From: an uncultured Macromonas sp. | GTDB taxonomy: Bacteria; Pseudomonadota; Gammaproteobacteria; Burkholderiales; Burkholderiaceae | Reading direction: 5' to 3' | DNA: 41,788 nt | Assembly (NCBI GenBank): GCA_946481585.1 | Contig: CAMLOF010000001.1 | Span: 1 to 41,788 of the forward strand | Shown here: positions 7,540 to 16,893 of the stretch, piece after piece | Numbering within the stretch: the first letter of the stretch is position 1 | Layout of the letters: the number at the start of each line of letters is the position of its first letter | The notes under the pieces: generated by a model | Database searches by the model: none | Told to the model about the DNA's origin: nothing | The model's input: the letters and a program-made list of their open reading frames with translations, nothing else | Program-made: the position numbers and the translations under genes

Positions 7540-8757
7540 TCAGGCGGCGGGCCGCGCCAGCCAGCGCGTGGCCAGTTCCACCCAGTACGTGCCGCCTAGC
7601 GGGATCAGGTCGTCGTTGAAGTCGTAGCGTGCGTTGTGCAGGGTGCACGGGCCCGCATCGTGCCCTGAGCCTTCGTACTTGCCCCGGTGGGCACCGTTGC
7701 CGTTGCCGATGAAGCAATAAGCCCCGGGTTTGGCCTGCAGCATGTAGGCAAAGTCTTCCGCGCCCATGGTGGGCTCCTGGGGCAGCACCTGGTCCACACC
7801 CACAATCTCCTGCATCACCTCACGTGCAAACGCGGCTTCTGCCGGGCTGTTGACGGTGGGTGGGTAGTTGCGGTCGAACTCGAATTCACACGTTGCCCCA
7901 AAAGCGGCGCAGGTATGGCGCGCAATGTCGCGCATGCGCTCTTCGATCAGGTCCAGCACCTCCAGCGTGAAGGTGCGCACCGTGCCCTGGATCTCGCAGG
8001 TGTCGGGCACAACGTTGGTGGCCTCGCCAGTGTGGATCATGGTCACCGAGATGACGCCCGCATCCACAGGCTTCTTGTTGCGGGTGATGATGGTCTGAAA
8101 GGCCTGCACCATCTGGCAGGCAATGGGCACCGGGTCCACCGTGTTGTGGGGCAGGGCGGCGTGCCCCCCCTTGCCACGTATGGTGATCTTGAATTCGTTG
8201 CTGGAAGCCATGACCGGCCCGGGGCTCACGGCGAATGTGCCTGCCGCGAAGCCGGGCCAGTTGTGCATGCCGAACACCGCCTCCATGGGGAAGCGCTCGA
8301 ACAGGCCGTCGGTGATCATTTCTCGGGCGCCACCACCACCTTCCTCTGCGGGCTGGAAGATCAGGTAGATGGTGCCGTCGAAATTGCGGTGTTTCGCCAA
8401 GTGCTGCGCAGCGGCCAGCAGCATCGCGGTGTGGCCATCGTGGCCGCAGGCGTGCATCTTGCCGGTGTGCTGGCTGGCGTGGGAGAAGGTGTTGAATTCC
8501 TGCATGGGCAGGGCGTCCATGTCGGCGCGCAGGCCAATGCCCCGGCCGCAGGCGCCGCCGTCGCGGCCATGGACGATGCCGACCACCCCGGTCTTGCCCA
8601 TGCCACGGTGTATGGGAATGCCCCATTCGGTGAGTTTCTGGGCCACCAGGTCGGCGGTGCGAACCTCCTCGAAGCAGAGTTCGGGGTGGGCGTGGATGTC
8701 GCGTCGGATTTGCGCCAGGGCTGCTGCCTGGGAGAGGATGGAGTCGTTGAGTTTCAT
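7540..8757 (-). CDS. M20 family metallo-amidohydrolase (hippurate hydrolase-like)
   Basis: A 405-residue member of peptidase family M20D, whose enzymes hydrolyse N-acyl amino acids such as hippurate, N-acetyl-amino acids or indole-acetyl conjugates. Metal-site residues are present: CGHDGH (104-109), the glutamate pair in PAEEG (137-141), and the histidine in GMHNWPG (about 163-169). A lid and dimerisation domain (about 185-300) contains GKGGHAALPH. There is no signal peptide, so it is cytoplasmic. It diverges from the molybdoenzyme gene across about 90 bp. The exact substrate cannot be assigned; 'hippurate hydrolase' is only the nearest familiar label. Confidence 0.9.
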   Translation of the reverse strand: MKLNDSILSQAAALAQIRRDIHAHPELCFEEVRTADLVAQKLTEWGIPIHRGMGKTGVVGIVHGRDGGACGRGIGLRADMDALPMQEFNTFSHASQHTGKMHACGHDGHTAMLLAAAQHLAKHRNFDGTIYLIFQPAEEGGGGAREMITDGLFERFPMEAVFGMHNWPGFAAGTFAVSPGPVMASSNEFKITIRGKGGHAALPHNTVDPVPIACQMVQAFQTIITRNKKPVDAGVISVTMIHTGEATNVVPDTCEIQGTVRTFTLEVLDLIEERMRDIARHTCAAFGATCEFEFDRNYPPTVNSPAEAAFAREVMQEIVGVDQVLPQEPTMGAEDFAYMLQAKPGAYCFIGNGNGAHRGKYEGSGHDAGPCTLHNARYDFNDDLIPLGGTYWVELATRWLARPAA

Positions 8758-8848
8758 ACCGCTGCCTTGCTCTGCGCTGGACCGCCCATGGTACCCAAAT
8801 TGACCGGGGGTCGCACCTCGCCCGCGCCAGATGCCTCACAATTTGAGG

Positions 8849-10933
8849 ATGAATTCTGTGGTTACCTCTTCTGATTCCCCTGCCGTCAAGCAGGTCGTTG
8901 GCGCCTGCCCGCACGACTGCCCCGACACCTGCTCGCTGCTCACCACCGTGGCCGATGGTGTGGCCATCCGCGTGCAGGGCAACCCGGCGCACCCGCAGAC
9001 CGGGGGCGTACTGTGCGCCAAGGTCTCGCGTTACCACGAGCGCACCCATCACTCCGACCGCTTGCTGCACCCCCTCAAGCGGGTGGGGCCCAAGGGCAGC
9101 GGGCAGTTCGTCCGCGTCAGTTGGAGCGAGGCGCTGGACGACATTGCCACCCGCCTCAAAGCCATCGCAGCGCGCGACCCGCAGGCCATCCTGCCCTACA
9201 GCTACGCGGGCACCATGGGGCTGGTGCAGGGCGAAAGCATCGCAGCCCGTTTCTTCCACCGGCTGGGGGCCTCGCTGCTGGACCGCACCATCTGCGCGTC
9301 GGCCGGTGCGGCGGGCTTGGAGTACACGTTGGGCACCAAGCAAGGTATGCGGGTGGAGCGTTTCGCGGAATCGCGCTTGATCCTGGTCTGGGGCAGCAAC
9401 TCCATTGGCAGCAACCTTCACTTCTGGCGCTACGCGCAGGAGGCGAAGCGGCGGGGCGCGCGGCTGGTCTGCATCGACCCGCGCCGCACCGAAACCGCGG
9501 ACAAATGCCACGAACACCTGGCCATCCTGCCGGGAACGGACGCGGCCTTGGCCTACGCGCTGATGCACGAGCTGATCCGCCACGACTGGCTGGACCACGA
9601 CTACCTGGCCCGCCACACGCTGGGCTGGGCGCAGCTGCGCGAACGCGCCCTTGAATGGTCACCCGCCCGCGCGGCGGTCGTCTGCGGCATTGAGGCCGCG
9701 CAGATCGAGGCTCTTGCGCGTGACATGGGCGAGTGCTTCCAGCGGCGAGATCCGGTTGCCATCCGGCTCAACTACGGCATGCAGCGCGTGCGGGGCGGCG
9801 GCAACGCGGTGCGCGCGGTGGCCTGCCTGCCAGCGCTCATCGGCGCGTGGCGGCACCCGGCAGGTGGGTTGTTGCTCAGCAGTTCCGGCAGCTTCCCCGT
9901 GCAGCGCGCCGTGCTGCAGCGGCCCGACCTGCTGGCAGCCTCCGGCGTGGAGCGGCCCCGTACCGTGAACATGAGCACCATCGGCGACGACCTGCTGCGC
10001 CCGGCATCCCCCGCCTGGGGGCCGCGCATCGAGGCGCTCGTCGTTTACAACAGCAACCCCGTGGCCGTGGCGCCCGATTCGCGCAAGGTGGTGGCCGGTT
10101 TCGCGCGCGATGACCTGTTCACCGTCGTGCTGGAGCACTTCCAGACCGACACGGCAGACTACGCCGACTATGTGCTGCCAGCCACCACCCAGCTGGAACA
10201 TTGGGACGTGCATTCCAGCTACGGCCACACCGACGTGCTGCTCAACCGCCCGGCCATTGCCCCGCTGGGCGAGGCGCGGCCCAACACCCAGTTCTTCAGG
10301 GAACTGGCGGCGCGCATGGGTTTTGACGACCCGTGCCTTCAGGACGACGACCTCACGCTCTGCCGACAGGCCTATGGTGACAAGGTCGATTTCGACATGC
10401 TGTTGGCGCAGGGCTTTGCGACACTGCCTTTGCCGGATGCACCCTTTGCAGCCGGAGCCTTCCCGACGCCATCGGGCAAGTGCGAGTTCTTCAGCGACCG
10501 GCTGGCTGCGCAGGGCCTGGATGGCCTGCCCGAGGTGCTGCCCAACGCCGAGCCAGTGGGCAGCCGCGCCGACCTGCCCCTGGCCATGATCTCCCCGCCG
10601 GCGCGCAACTTCCTGAATTCCACCTTCGTCAATGTGCAGTCGCTGCGCGATGCTGAAGGCGAGCCCGCGCTGGAAATCCACCCTCAGGATGCTGCTGAGC
10701 GGAGCATTGAGGATGGCAACGTTGTCCGGGTTTTCAACGACCGTGGCAGTCATACCTGCGTGGCGCGCGTCAGCACCCGCGCGCGCAAGGGCGTGGTCGT
10801 GGGGCTTGGCATCTGGTGGCGCAAGTGGGGGCGTGATGGCACCAACGTCAACGAACTCACCAGCCAGCGTCTGACCGACCTGGGACGTGCGCCCACCTTC
10901 TACGACTGTCTGGTCGAGGTGGCACGGGCATGA
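8849..10933 (+). CDS. Molybdopterin-dependent oxidoreductase (DMSO reductase superfamily)
   Basis: About 694 residues with the catalytic-subunit layout of the family. An N-terminal [4Fe-4S] site is formed by C20, C24, C28 and C56; a central molybdopterin-binding core follows, and the C-terminal dinucleotide-binding domain (NFLNSTFVN onward, about residue 586) closes the protein. No Tat signal precedes the cluster, so it should be cytoplasmic. The start is unsure: ATG 8849 directly abuts a GAGG, GTG 8858 has better spacing from it, and ATG 8831 is also in frame. The metal-ligand residue is not obvious; ICASAG (148-153) occupies the usual place. No electron-transfer subunit is adjacent. Its stop overlaps the next gene by 4 nt. 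Substrate unknown. Confidence 0.88.
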   Translation: MNSVVTSSDSPAVKQVVGACPHDCPDTCSLLTTVADGVAIRVQGNPAHPQTGGVLCAKVSRYHERTHHSDRLLHPLKRVGPKGSGQFVRVSWSEALDDIATRLKAIAARDPQAILPYSYAGTMGLVQGESIAARFFHRLGASLLDRTICASAGAAGLEYTLGTKQGMRVERFAESRLILVWGSNSIGSNLHFWRYAQEAKRRGARLVCIDPRRTETADKCHEHLAILPGTDAALAYALMHELIRHDWLDHDYLARHTLGWAQLRERALEWSPARAAVVCGIEAAQIEALARDMGECFQRRDPVAIRLNYGMQRVRGGGNAVRAVACLPALIGAWRHPAGGLLLSSSGSFPVQRAVLQRPDLLAASGVERPRTVNMSTIGDDLLRPASPAWGPRIEALVVYNSNPVAVAPDSRKVVAGFARDDLFTVVLEHFQTDTADYADYVLPATTQLEHWDVHSSYGHTDVLLNRPAIAPLGEARPNTQFFRELAARMGFDDPCLQDDDLTLCRQAYGDKVDFDMLLAQGFATLPLPDAPFAAGAFPTPSGKCEFFSDRLAAQGLDGLPEVLPNAEPVGSRADLPLAMISPPARNFLNSTFVNVQSLRDAEGEPALEIHPQDAAERSIEDGNVVRVFNDRGSHTCVARVSTRARKGVVVGLGIWWRKWGRDGTNVNELTSQRLTDLGRAPTFYDCLVEVARA

Positions 10934-12072
10934 TCCGCAAGGGCGTTGTGGCGGTGTTGGTGGCGCTCGGACTGGCCGGGTGTGCACAACACGGCCAGGC
11001 GCCTGCACAGGAATGGGTGCTGGCGCCGGGGTACTACCTGCAGTCTGTGGGTGGGCATCTTGATGTGTTGCGTGCCGCCCGCCCCATAGACGACTGGTTG
11101 AACGACCTAAGCACGCCCGAACCCCTGCGCCGCAAGCTGGTGCTGGCCCAGCGTCTGCGGGCATTTGCCAGCGATGTGCTGGCCTTGCCTGACAACCCCA
11201 GCTACACCCGGTACGCCGATCTTGGGCGCAAGGCCGCAGTGTGGAACGTAGTAGCCGCGCCCAACGATGGGCTCACCCTGCGCAATTGGTGCTACCCGTT
11301 CGCGGGGTGCCAGGGCTACAGGGGGTATTACGACGAAGGGCAGGCGCGTGCCTTCGCGCAGACGATGCCTGCCGCGTGGGATGTGGCGGTCTATCCCGTG
11401 CCAGCCTATTCCACCTTGGGCTGGCTCAACTGGGCAGGTGGCGACCCATTGCTCAGCACTTTCATCGGCTACCCTGAAGGTGAACTCGCGCGCATCGTGT
11501 TCCACGAACTGGCTCACCAGGTCGTCTATGTGCCGCAGGACACCGTGTTCAACGAATCCTTTGCCACGGCGGTGGAGCGCCTGGGCGGTGAACTGTGGCT
11601 GCAACAGCACGGCAGCAGCGCGGCGCGGGCCGAGTATGCCGCCTTCGACGCCCGGCGCCAGGCTTTCCGCGAACTCATGCGCCAGACGCGCGAGCGCATG
11701 GACAAGCTGTATGCGTCTGGCGCCAGCGCGCAGGACAAGTCAAACGGCAAGGTCGAAATACTCGAAGCCTTCCGCGCGAGCTATGCGGGGCTCAAGGCAG
11801 CTTGGGGTGGCTACCCGGGCTATGACCCCTGGGTGGCACAGGCTAACAATGCGCTGTTTGCCGTCCAGGCCGCCTACGACGAGCAAGTGCCCGCCTTCCT
11901 GGCGCTGTTTGAACGCGAGGGGCGGGACTTTAAGAAGTTTTTTGAAGCAGTTCGCGTCCTGGCCCGTCAGTCACGCAACGAACGCATGGTTGCATTGCGC
12001 GCATTGATCACAGGCGTGTCATCAGGCGCGGCAATGCCAAATCATTCCAACGCGTCAATCAGCTCGATGTAA
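10930..12072 (+). CDS. Putative zinc aminopeptidase lipoprotein (DUF2265/COG4324)
   Basis: A 380-residue protein beginning with a lipoprotein signal; lipobox LAGC ends at C18, so it should be anchored to a membrane facing the periplasm. A zincin motif, HELAH (192-196), is followed by NESFATAVE (209-217), which supplies a downstream glutamate as in gluzincin-type sites. This is the predicted-aminopeptidase family DUF2265, whose biochemical function is poorly known. Its ATG overlaps the stop of the cytoplasmic molybdoenzyme gene (ATGA at 10930-10933), so the two are translated together despite acting in different compartments. The last 31 nt overlap the convergent acyl-CoA-binding protein gene. 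Confidence 0.85.
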   Translation: MIRKGVVAVLVALGLAGCAQHGQAPAQEWVLAPGYYLQSVGGHLDVLRAARPIDDWLNDLSTPEPLRRKLVLAQRLRAFASDVLALPDNPSYTRYADLGRKAAVWNVVAAPNDGLTLRNWCYPFAGCQGYRGYYDEGQARAFAQTMPAAWDVAVYPVPAYSTLGWLNWAGGDPLLSTFIGYPEGELARIVFHELAHQVVYVPQDTVFNESFATAVERLGGELWLQQHGSSAARAEYAAFDARRQAFRELMRQTRERMDKLYASGASAQDKSNGKVEILEAFRASYAGLKAAWGGYPGYDPWVAQANNALFAVQAAYDEQVPAFLALFEREGRDFKKFFEAVRVLARQSRNERMVALRALITGVSSGAAMPNHSNASISSM

Positions 12073-12296
12073 CGCTGCATGGCGTCGTCGGCGCTGGTGC
12101 CCTTGAGGGCGGCCCAGGCGTCCCACTTGGCACGGCCAACCAGGTCCGAAAACCCTGGCTTGGTCTCGGCGTTGTCACCTTGGGTGGCTTGCTTGTAAAG
12201 GGCGTAGATTTTCAGCAGCGTCGCGTTGTCCGGGCGCTGGGTAAGGTCCTTGGTGGCCGCCACGGCGGCTTCGAATGCGGTTTTTAGGTCAGTCAT
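12042..12296 (-). CDS. Acyl-CoA-binding protein
   Basis: An 84-residue four-helix acyl-CoA-binding protein (ACBP family), a cytoplasmic carrier that sequesters long-chain acyl-CoA esters. The ligand-binding signature YALYKQATQGD (about 31-41) and the later KP and AKWDAW residues are all present. The chosen ATG (12296) starts the conserved region; a start six codons earlier is possible. ACBPs are patchy in bacteria but fairly common in Burkholderiales. The 3' end overlaps the convergent aminopeptidase gene by 31 nt, and the 5' end faces rmlB across 73 bp that must hold both promoters. Confidence 0.93.
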   Translation of the reverse strand: MTDLKTAFEAAVAATKDLTQRPDNATLLKIYALYKQATQGDNAETKPGFSDLVGRAKWDAWAALKGTSADDAMQRYIELIDALE

Positions 12297-12369
12297 GACG
12301 CTATTTTCCGGCAATCGGCCAGAGTGGCCTGTCGGATAATCGACAAACCGTTATCAAGAAGGGCATGGG

Positions 12370-13440
12370 ATGATCCTGGTCACTGGAGGCGCTGGTTTCA
12401 TAGGCGCGAATTTTGTGTTGGACTGGCTGGCGGGCAGCGAGGAGCCTGTTGTCAACCTGGACAAGCTCACCTACGCGGGCAACCTGGAGAACCTGGCCAG
12501 CCTGCGCGGTGACGCGCGTCACATCTTCGTGCAGGGCGACATGGGCGACCGTGCCCTGGTCGAGCGGTTGCTGGCCGAGCATCGCCCACGCGCTGTCATC
12601 AACTTCGCGGCCGAAAGCCACGTGGACCGCTCCATCCACGGGCCCGAAGACTTCATCCAGACCAATATCGTCGGCACCTTCCGCCTGCTCGAAGCCGTGC
12701 GCAGCCACTGGTCGGCCCTGCCCGCTGACGAGAAAACCGCCTTCCGCTTCCTGCACGTCAGCACCGACGAGGTCTACGGCACCCTGAGCCAGAGCGACGC
12801 CCCCTTTGCCGAAACCAACCGCTACGAGCCCAACAGCCCCTACAGCGCCAGCAAGGCCGCCAGCGATCATCTGGTGCGTGCCTGGCACCACACCTACGGG
12901 CTGCCGGTGCTCACCACCAACTGCAGCAACAACTACGGCCCCTACCACTTCCCCGAGAAGCTCATCCCGCTGATGATCGTCAACGCCCTGGCAGGCAAGT
13001 CCTTGCCCGTGTATGGCGACGGCATGCAGGTGCGCGACTGGCTCTACGTCAAGGACCATTGCAGCGCCATCCGCCGCGTGCTCGAAGCGGGCCAACCCGG
13101 CGAAACCTACAACGTCGGCGGCTGGAACGAAAAGCCCAACATCGAGATCGTGCACACCATCTGCGCGCTGCTCGACGAACTCACCCCCAAGGCCGGTGGT
13201 GGCAGCTACCGCGAGCAGATCACCTTCGTGACCGACCGCCCCGGGCACGACCGCCGCTATGCCATCGACGCCCGCAAGATCGAACGCGAATTGGGCTGGA
13301 AGCCCGCCGAGACGTTTGACAGCGGCATCCGCAAGACCGTGGCGTGGTACCTGGCCAACGGCGAGTGGGTGCGGCATGTGCAAAGCGGCGCCTACCGGGA
13401 GTGGATAGGCAAGCAGTACGGGGGCGCGGGCGCAGCATGA
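12370..13440 (+). CDS. rmlB: dTDP-glucose 4,6-dehydratase
   Basis: A 356-residue extended short-chain dehydrogenase/reductase that converts dTDP-glucose to dTDP-4-keto-6-deoxyglucose, step two of dTDP-L-rhamnose synthesis. The NAD-binding loop TGGAGFIG lies at residues 5-12, the catalytic T-D-E triad at 132-134, and YSASK (Y158, K162) completes the active site. It is the first gene of rmlBDAC, with AGAAGG upstream of the ATG. A GATAAT (12335-12340) could be the -10 element, but its -35 partner is weak. The stop overlaps the rmlD start by 4 nt. Confidence 0.96.
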   Translation: MILVTGGAGFIGANFVLDWLAGSEEPVVNLDKLTYAGNLENLASLRGDARHIFVQGDMGDRALVERLLAEHRPRAVINFAAESHVDRSIHGPEDFIQTNIVGTFRLLEAVRSHWSALPADEKTAFRFLHVSTDEVYGTLSQSDAPFAETNRYEPNSPYSASKAASDHLVRAWHHTYGLPVLTTNCSNNYGPYHFPEKLIPLMIVNALAGKSLPVYGDGMQVRDWLYVKDHCSAIRRVLEAGQPGETYNVGGWNEKPNIEIVHTICALLDELTPKAGGGSYREQITFVTDRPGHDRRYAIDARKIERELGWKPAETFDSGIRKTVAWYLANGEWVRHVQSGAYREWIGKQYGGAGAA

Positions 13441-14351
13441 CCATTTTGCTGTTGGGCAAGAACGGTCAGGTGGGCTGGGAGCTGCAGCGCAGCCTCGCAC
13501 CGCTGGGCGAAGTCATCGCCCTCGACCGTCACGGCGCCGCCCACCCGACCCAGTCTGGGGTGTGGCTTGCCGGCGATCTGGCTGATCCAGCCGGGCTGGT
13601 ACGCACCGTCGAGGCCCTGCGCCCGCAGGTCATCGTCAACGCTGCCGCACACACCGCCGTGGACCGCGCCGAGAGCGAACCCGATCTTGCCCACCTGCTC
13701 AACGCCGAGGCCCCTGGCGCGCTTGCCCGTGCCGCCCAGGCCGTGGGTGCCTGGCTGGTTCACTACAGCACCGACTACGTCTTCGACGGCAGCGGTCACC
13801 AGCCCTGGCGCGAAGACGATGCCACCGGCCCCATCAACACCTACGGCCGCAGCAAGCTACAAGGCGAAGATGCCGTGCGAGCCGCCTGCCAGCAGCACCT
13901 CATCCTGCGCACCAGCTGGGTCTATGCGGCGCGTGGCGGCAACTTCGCCAAGACCATGCTGCGCCTGGCGCGCGAGCGTGAACGCCTCACCGTCATCGAC
14001 GACCAGTTCGGCGCGCCCACGGGTGCGGAGCTCATCGCGGACGTCACGGCCCACGCCATCTGTCACGTGTTGCGCACGGGCGCGGGGCAGGGCACCTACC
14101 ATCTCGCCGCTGCAGGTGAAACCACCTGGCACGGCTACGCCAGCCACGTCATCGACAGCGCGCGCCGCCTGCAGCCCGATGGCGGCTGGCAGGTGAACGA
14201 AGTGGCCCAGGTGCCCACCAGCGCCTTCCCCACGCCCGCGCGGCGGCCGCACAACTCCCGGCTCGACACCCGCCGCCTGCGCGACACCTTCGGCCTGACC
14301 TTGCCGCCCTGGCAGCAGGGCGTCGAACGCATGCTCGCCGAAATCCTCTGA
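13437..14351 (+). CDS. rmlD: dTDP-4-dehydrorhamnose reductase
   Basis: A 304-residue SDR-fold reductase that performs the last step of dTDP-L-rhamnose synthesis, reducing dTDP-4-keto-L-rhamnose with NAD(P)H. The nucleotide loop GKNGQVG is at 7-13, YSTDYVFDG at 110-118, and the catalytic YGRSK (Y136, K140) follows. The ATG at 13437 overlaps the rmlB stop (ATGA). The B-D-A-C order differs from pathway order but is a common operon arrangement. The product sugar is used in O-antigen or other surface glycans; no glycosyltransferase gene is in this window. Confidence 0.95.
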   Translation: MTILLLGKNGQVGWELQRSLAPLGEVIALDRHGAAHPTQSGVWLAGDLADPAGLVRTVEALRPQVIVNAAAHTAVDRAESEPDLAHLLNAEAPGALARAAQAVGAWLVHYSTDYVFDGSGHQPWREDDATGPINTYGRSKLQGEDAVRAACQQHLILRTSWVYAARGGNFAKTMLRLARERERLTVIDDQFGAPTGAELIADVTAHAICHVLRTGAGQGTYHLAAAGETTWHGYASHVIDSARRLQPDGGWQVNEVAQVPTSAFPTPARRPHNSRLDTRRLRDTFGLTLPPWQQGVERMLAEIL

Positions 14352-14382
14352 GCCAGACCTGACAAACACACAGGGAACACCC

Positions 14383-15255
14383 ATGACCGCACGCAAAGGC
14401 ATCATCCTCGCCGGGGGCTCCGGCACCCGGCTGCACCCCGCTACGCTGGCCATCAGCAAACAACTGCTGCCGGTCTACGACAAGCCCATGGTCTACTACC
14501 CGTTGAGCACACTCATGCTCGCGGGCATGCGCGACGTGCTCGTCATCAGCACCCCGCAAGACACCCCGCGCTTCCAGCAACTGCTGGGTGATGGCTCCCA
14601 GTGGGGCATGAACCTGCAATACGCCGTGCAGCCCAGCCCCGACGGGCTGGCCCAGGCCTTCATCATCGGCGAGCAGTTCATTGGCAACGCCCCCAGCGCG
14701 CTGGTGCTGGGCGACAACATCTACTACGGCCACGACTTCGAACCCTTGCTGGGTGCAGCGGACGCGCAGGCCCAGGGGGCCACCGTCTTCGCCTACCACG
14801 TGCAGGACCCGGAGCGCTATGGCGTGGTCGAGTTCGATGCCACCGGCAAGGCCGTGAGCATCGAAGAAAAGCCCAAGGCGCCCAAGTCCAACTACGCCGT
14901 CACCGGCCTGTACTTCTACGACCAGCAGGTGGTGGATATCGCCAAGGCGGTCAAGCCCAGCGCGCGCGGCGAGCTGGAGATCACCAGCGTCAACCAGGTC
15001 TACCTGGAGCGCGGCGAGCTGACGGTGCAGACCATGGGGCGCGGCTACGCCTGGCTCGATACCGGCACGCACGACAGCCTGCTTGAGGCGGGCCAGTTCA
15101 TCGCCACGCTGGAGCGGCGCCAGGGCCTGAAGATCGCCTGCCCTGAGGAAATCGCCTGGCGCAAGGGTTTCATTGGCGACGAACAGCTGGAGCGCCTGGC
15201 CCAGCCCCTGGCCAAGAACGGCTACGGGCAATACCTGCTGAACCTGTTGCGCTGA
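14383..15255 (+). CDS. rmlA: Glucose-1-phosphate thymidylyltransferase
   Basis: A 290-residue nucleotidyltransferase that makes dTDP-glucose from dTTP and glucose-1-phosphate, the first and feedback-controlled step of dTDP-rhamnose synthesis. The N-terminal nucleotide-binding signature [16 protein letters not shown] begins at residue 5; [20 protein letters not shown] follows at about 26-45. Length and motifs are typical for the short RmlA type. It lies 31 bp after rmlD and 14 bp before rmlC, within the same operon, and starts behind an AGGGA-like ribosome site. Confidence 0.96.
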   Translation: MTARKGIILAGGSGTRLHPATLAISKQLLPVYDKPMVYYPLSTLMLAGMRDVLVISTPQDTPRFQQLLGDGSQWGMNLQYAVQPSPDGLAQAFIIGEQFIGNAPSALVLGDNIYYGHDFEPLLGAADAQAQGATVFAYHVQDPERYGVVEFDATGKAVSIEEKPKAPKSNYAVTGLYFYDQQVVDIAKAVKPSARGELEITSVNQVYLERGELTVQTMGRGYAWLDTGTHDSLLEAGQFIATLERRQGLKIACPEEIAWRKGFIGDEQLERLAQPLAKNGYGQYLLNLLR

Positions 15256-15269
15256 CACCCAAGATAACC

Positions 15270-15821
15270 ATGCCTTACACCGTCACCCCCACCGCTATTC
15301 CCGACGTCCTGGTGCTTGAACCCCGGGTCTTCGGCGACGCACGCGGCTTCTTCTACGAGAGCTTCAACCAGCGTGACTTCGCACAGGCCACGGGCCTGGA
15401 CGTCACCTTCGTGCAGGACAACCACAGCAAATCCGCGCAGGGTGTGCTGCGCGGGCTGCACTACCAGGTTGAACATGCTCAAGGCAAGTTGGTGCGTGTG
15501 GTGCAGGGGGAGGTGTTGGACGTGGCGGTGGACCTGCGGCGCAGTTCACCCACGTTCGGGCGCTGGGTGGGCGAGCGCCTCAGCGCCGACAACAAGAAGC
15601 AGATGTGGGTGCCGCCGGGGTTTGCGCATGGCTTCGTGGTGCTGAGCGAAACGGCCGAGTTCCTGTACAAGACCACCGACTACTGGTACCCCGAGCACGA
15701 GCGCAGCCTGTTGTGGAGCGACCCGGCGCTGGGTATCGACTGGCAACTCACAGCTGCGCCGCTGCTCGCCGCCAAGGACGCGGCCGCGCCCGTCCTGGCG
15801 CAGGCCGAGCTTTACCCCTGA
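15270..15821 (+). CDS. rmlC: dTDP-4-dehydrorhamnose 3,5-epimerase
   Basis: A 183-residue cupin-fold epimerase that inverts C3 and C5 of dTDP-4-keto-6-deoxyglucose. The substrate-binding signature FVQDNHSKS (about 47-55) and RGLHYQ (about 61-66, with the catalytic histidine) are intact, and DVAVDLRRSSPTFG follows at about 84-97. It closes the rmlBDAC operon. The gene ends 21 bp from the convergent adenosine-kinase-like gene; I see no strong intrinsic terminator between them. Confidence 0.95.
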   Translation: MPYTVTPTAIPDVLVLEPRVFGDARGFFYESFNQRDFAQATGLDVTFVQDNHSKSAQGVLRGLHYQVEHAQGKLVRVVQGEVLDVAVDLRRSSPTFGRWVGERLSADNKKQMWVPPGFAHGFVVLSETAEFLYKTTDYWYPEHERSLLWSDPALGIDWQLTAAPLLAAKDAAAPVLAQAELYP

Positions 15822-15842
15822 TGGTTCATGTGGCGGCCGGTT

Positions 15843-16877
15843 TCAGGCTGCCACAGCGTCCTGCAGCCAGGCTTCACGCAACGCGTGCAGCTGTTCCGTG
15901 CGCAGCCGTGCGCCCGGCTGGGCCACCACGGTAGAGGCGGCCGTCGTGGCCAACCGAGCCGCAGCCACTGCGTCATGACCATGGGTGATGGCATAAAAGA
16001 ACGCGCCAGCAAACATGTCACCCGCGCCCACCGTGTCAACTGCGCGGACCTGAGGTGCTGCCACCGTGTCACGCCTGTCGCCACGAATCACCACGCAACC
16101 TTGCGGGCCCCGCGTCATGCACACCGTGCCTGCCAACTTCGACAGGGCATCCGCCAGTTCTGCGGTCTCCGTCAATCCGGTCCAAGCCTGAGCCTCTTCC
16201 TCGTTGCAGAACAGGTAGTCCAGATCGTTGCCAATCATGGCCTCCAGCCCCGGGCGGCAGAAGGTGATCATCGAAACATCACTCAGGGTGGTGGCCAGGG
16301 CCACGCCCTCTGCCTTGGCAGCGGCCCGGCCCTGTAAAGCAGCGTCCAGCCCGCTGGGGGAGGCCGAGAGGTAGCCTTCCATGTAGTAGATGCGCGACTT
16401 GGCGATGTCCTTGGGGTGCAGCGCGGACGCATCCAGCGTCGCCGTAGCCCCCAGGAAGGTGCACATGCTGCGCTCTGCATCGGGTGTCACAAACACCATG
16501 CAATGCCCACTCTGGCCAGGCCCCGGGCGTGTGTGGTTCAGGTTGGTGGCCACACCGTGCTGGTCAAGGTCGCGCTGGTAGAAGTCACCCAGGTCGTCGT
16601 CGGCCACCTTGCACGAATAGAAACCGTTCCCCCCCAGCTGGGCCAGCGCCACCACGGTGTTGCCAGCCGAACCGCCACCCACCCGTTGGTTCGGACGGTG
16701 GCCGGGTTGGCCATCCAGCAGGCGCAGCAGCTCGGTACGGCGCTCGGCATCGATCAGCGTCATGCGGCTCTTCTCGATGCCCAGTGCCTGCAACTGCTCG
16801 TCGCTGACGTGGTGCTCCGTGTCCACCAGCGCATTGCCGATGGCGTACAGGTGAATGTGGGGGTGCGGGTGAATCAT
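15843..16877 (-). CDS. PfkB-family kinase, probable adenosine kinase
   Basis: A 344-residue ribokinase-family enzyme. GGGSAGNTVVALAQLGG (about 67-83) marks the N-terminal substrate-binding part, and DTVGAGDMFAG (281-291) provides the anion hole and the catalytic base D287. The start is the ATG at 16877, preceded by GGAAGG at proper spacing; two upstream TTG codons were rejected. The first residues are histidine-rich (MIHPHPHIH). It sits 16 bp downstream of metK on the same strand, so it is probably co-transcribed. Adenosine is the by-product of the SAM/SAH cycle, which supports adenosine phosphorylation to AMP. Another sugar or nucleoside substrate cannot be excluded. Confidence 0.88.
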   Translation of the reverse strand: MIHPHPHIHLYAIGNALVDTEHHVSDEQLQALGIEKSRMTLIDAERRTELLRLLDGQPGHRPNQRVGGGSAGNTVVALAQLGGNGFYSCKVADDDLGDFYQRDLDQHGVATNLNHTRPGPGQSGHCMVFVTPDAERSMCTFLGATATLDASALHPKDIAKSRIYYMEGYLSASPSGLDAALQGRAAAKAEGVALATTLSDVSMITFCRPGLEAMIGNDLDYLFCNEEEAQAWTGLTETAELADALSKLAGTVCMTRGPQGCVVIRGDRRDTVAAPQVRAVDTVGAGDMFAGAFFYAITHGHDAVAAARLATTAASTVVAQPGARLRTEQLHALREAWLQDAVAA

Positions 16878-16893
16878 CAACAACCTTCCCGCG

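Noticed and set aside
9290..9310. Formate dehydrogenase (selenocysteine or cysteine type) for the molybdoenzyme.
   Set aside because: The U/C-H active-site motif is not found, there is no in-frame TGA, and no formate dehydrogenase accessory subunit is adjacent.
9659..11164. A 501-codon minus-strand frame opposite the molybdoenzyme gene.
   Set aside because: Shadow of a conserved gene, with no ribosome site and low-complexity His/Arg composition.
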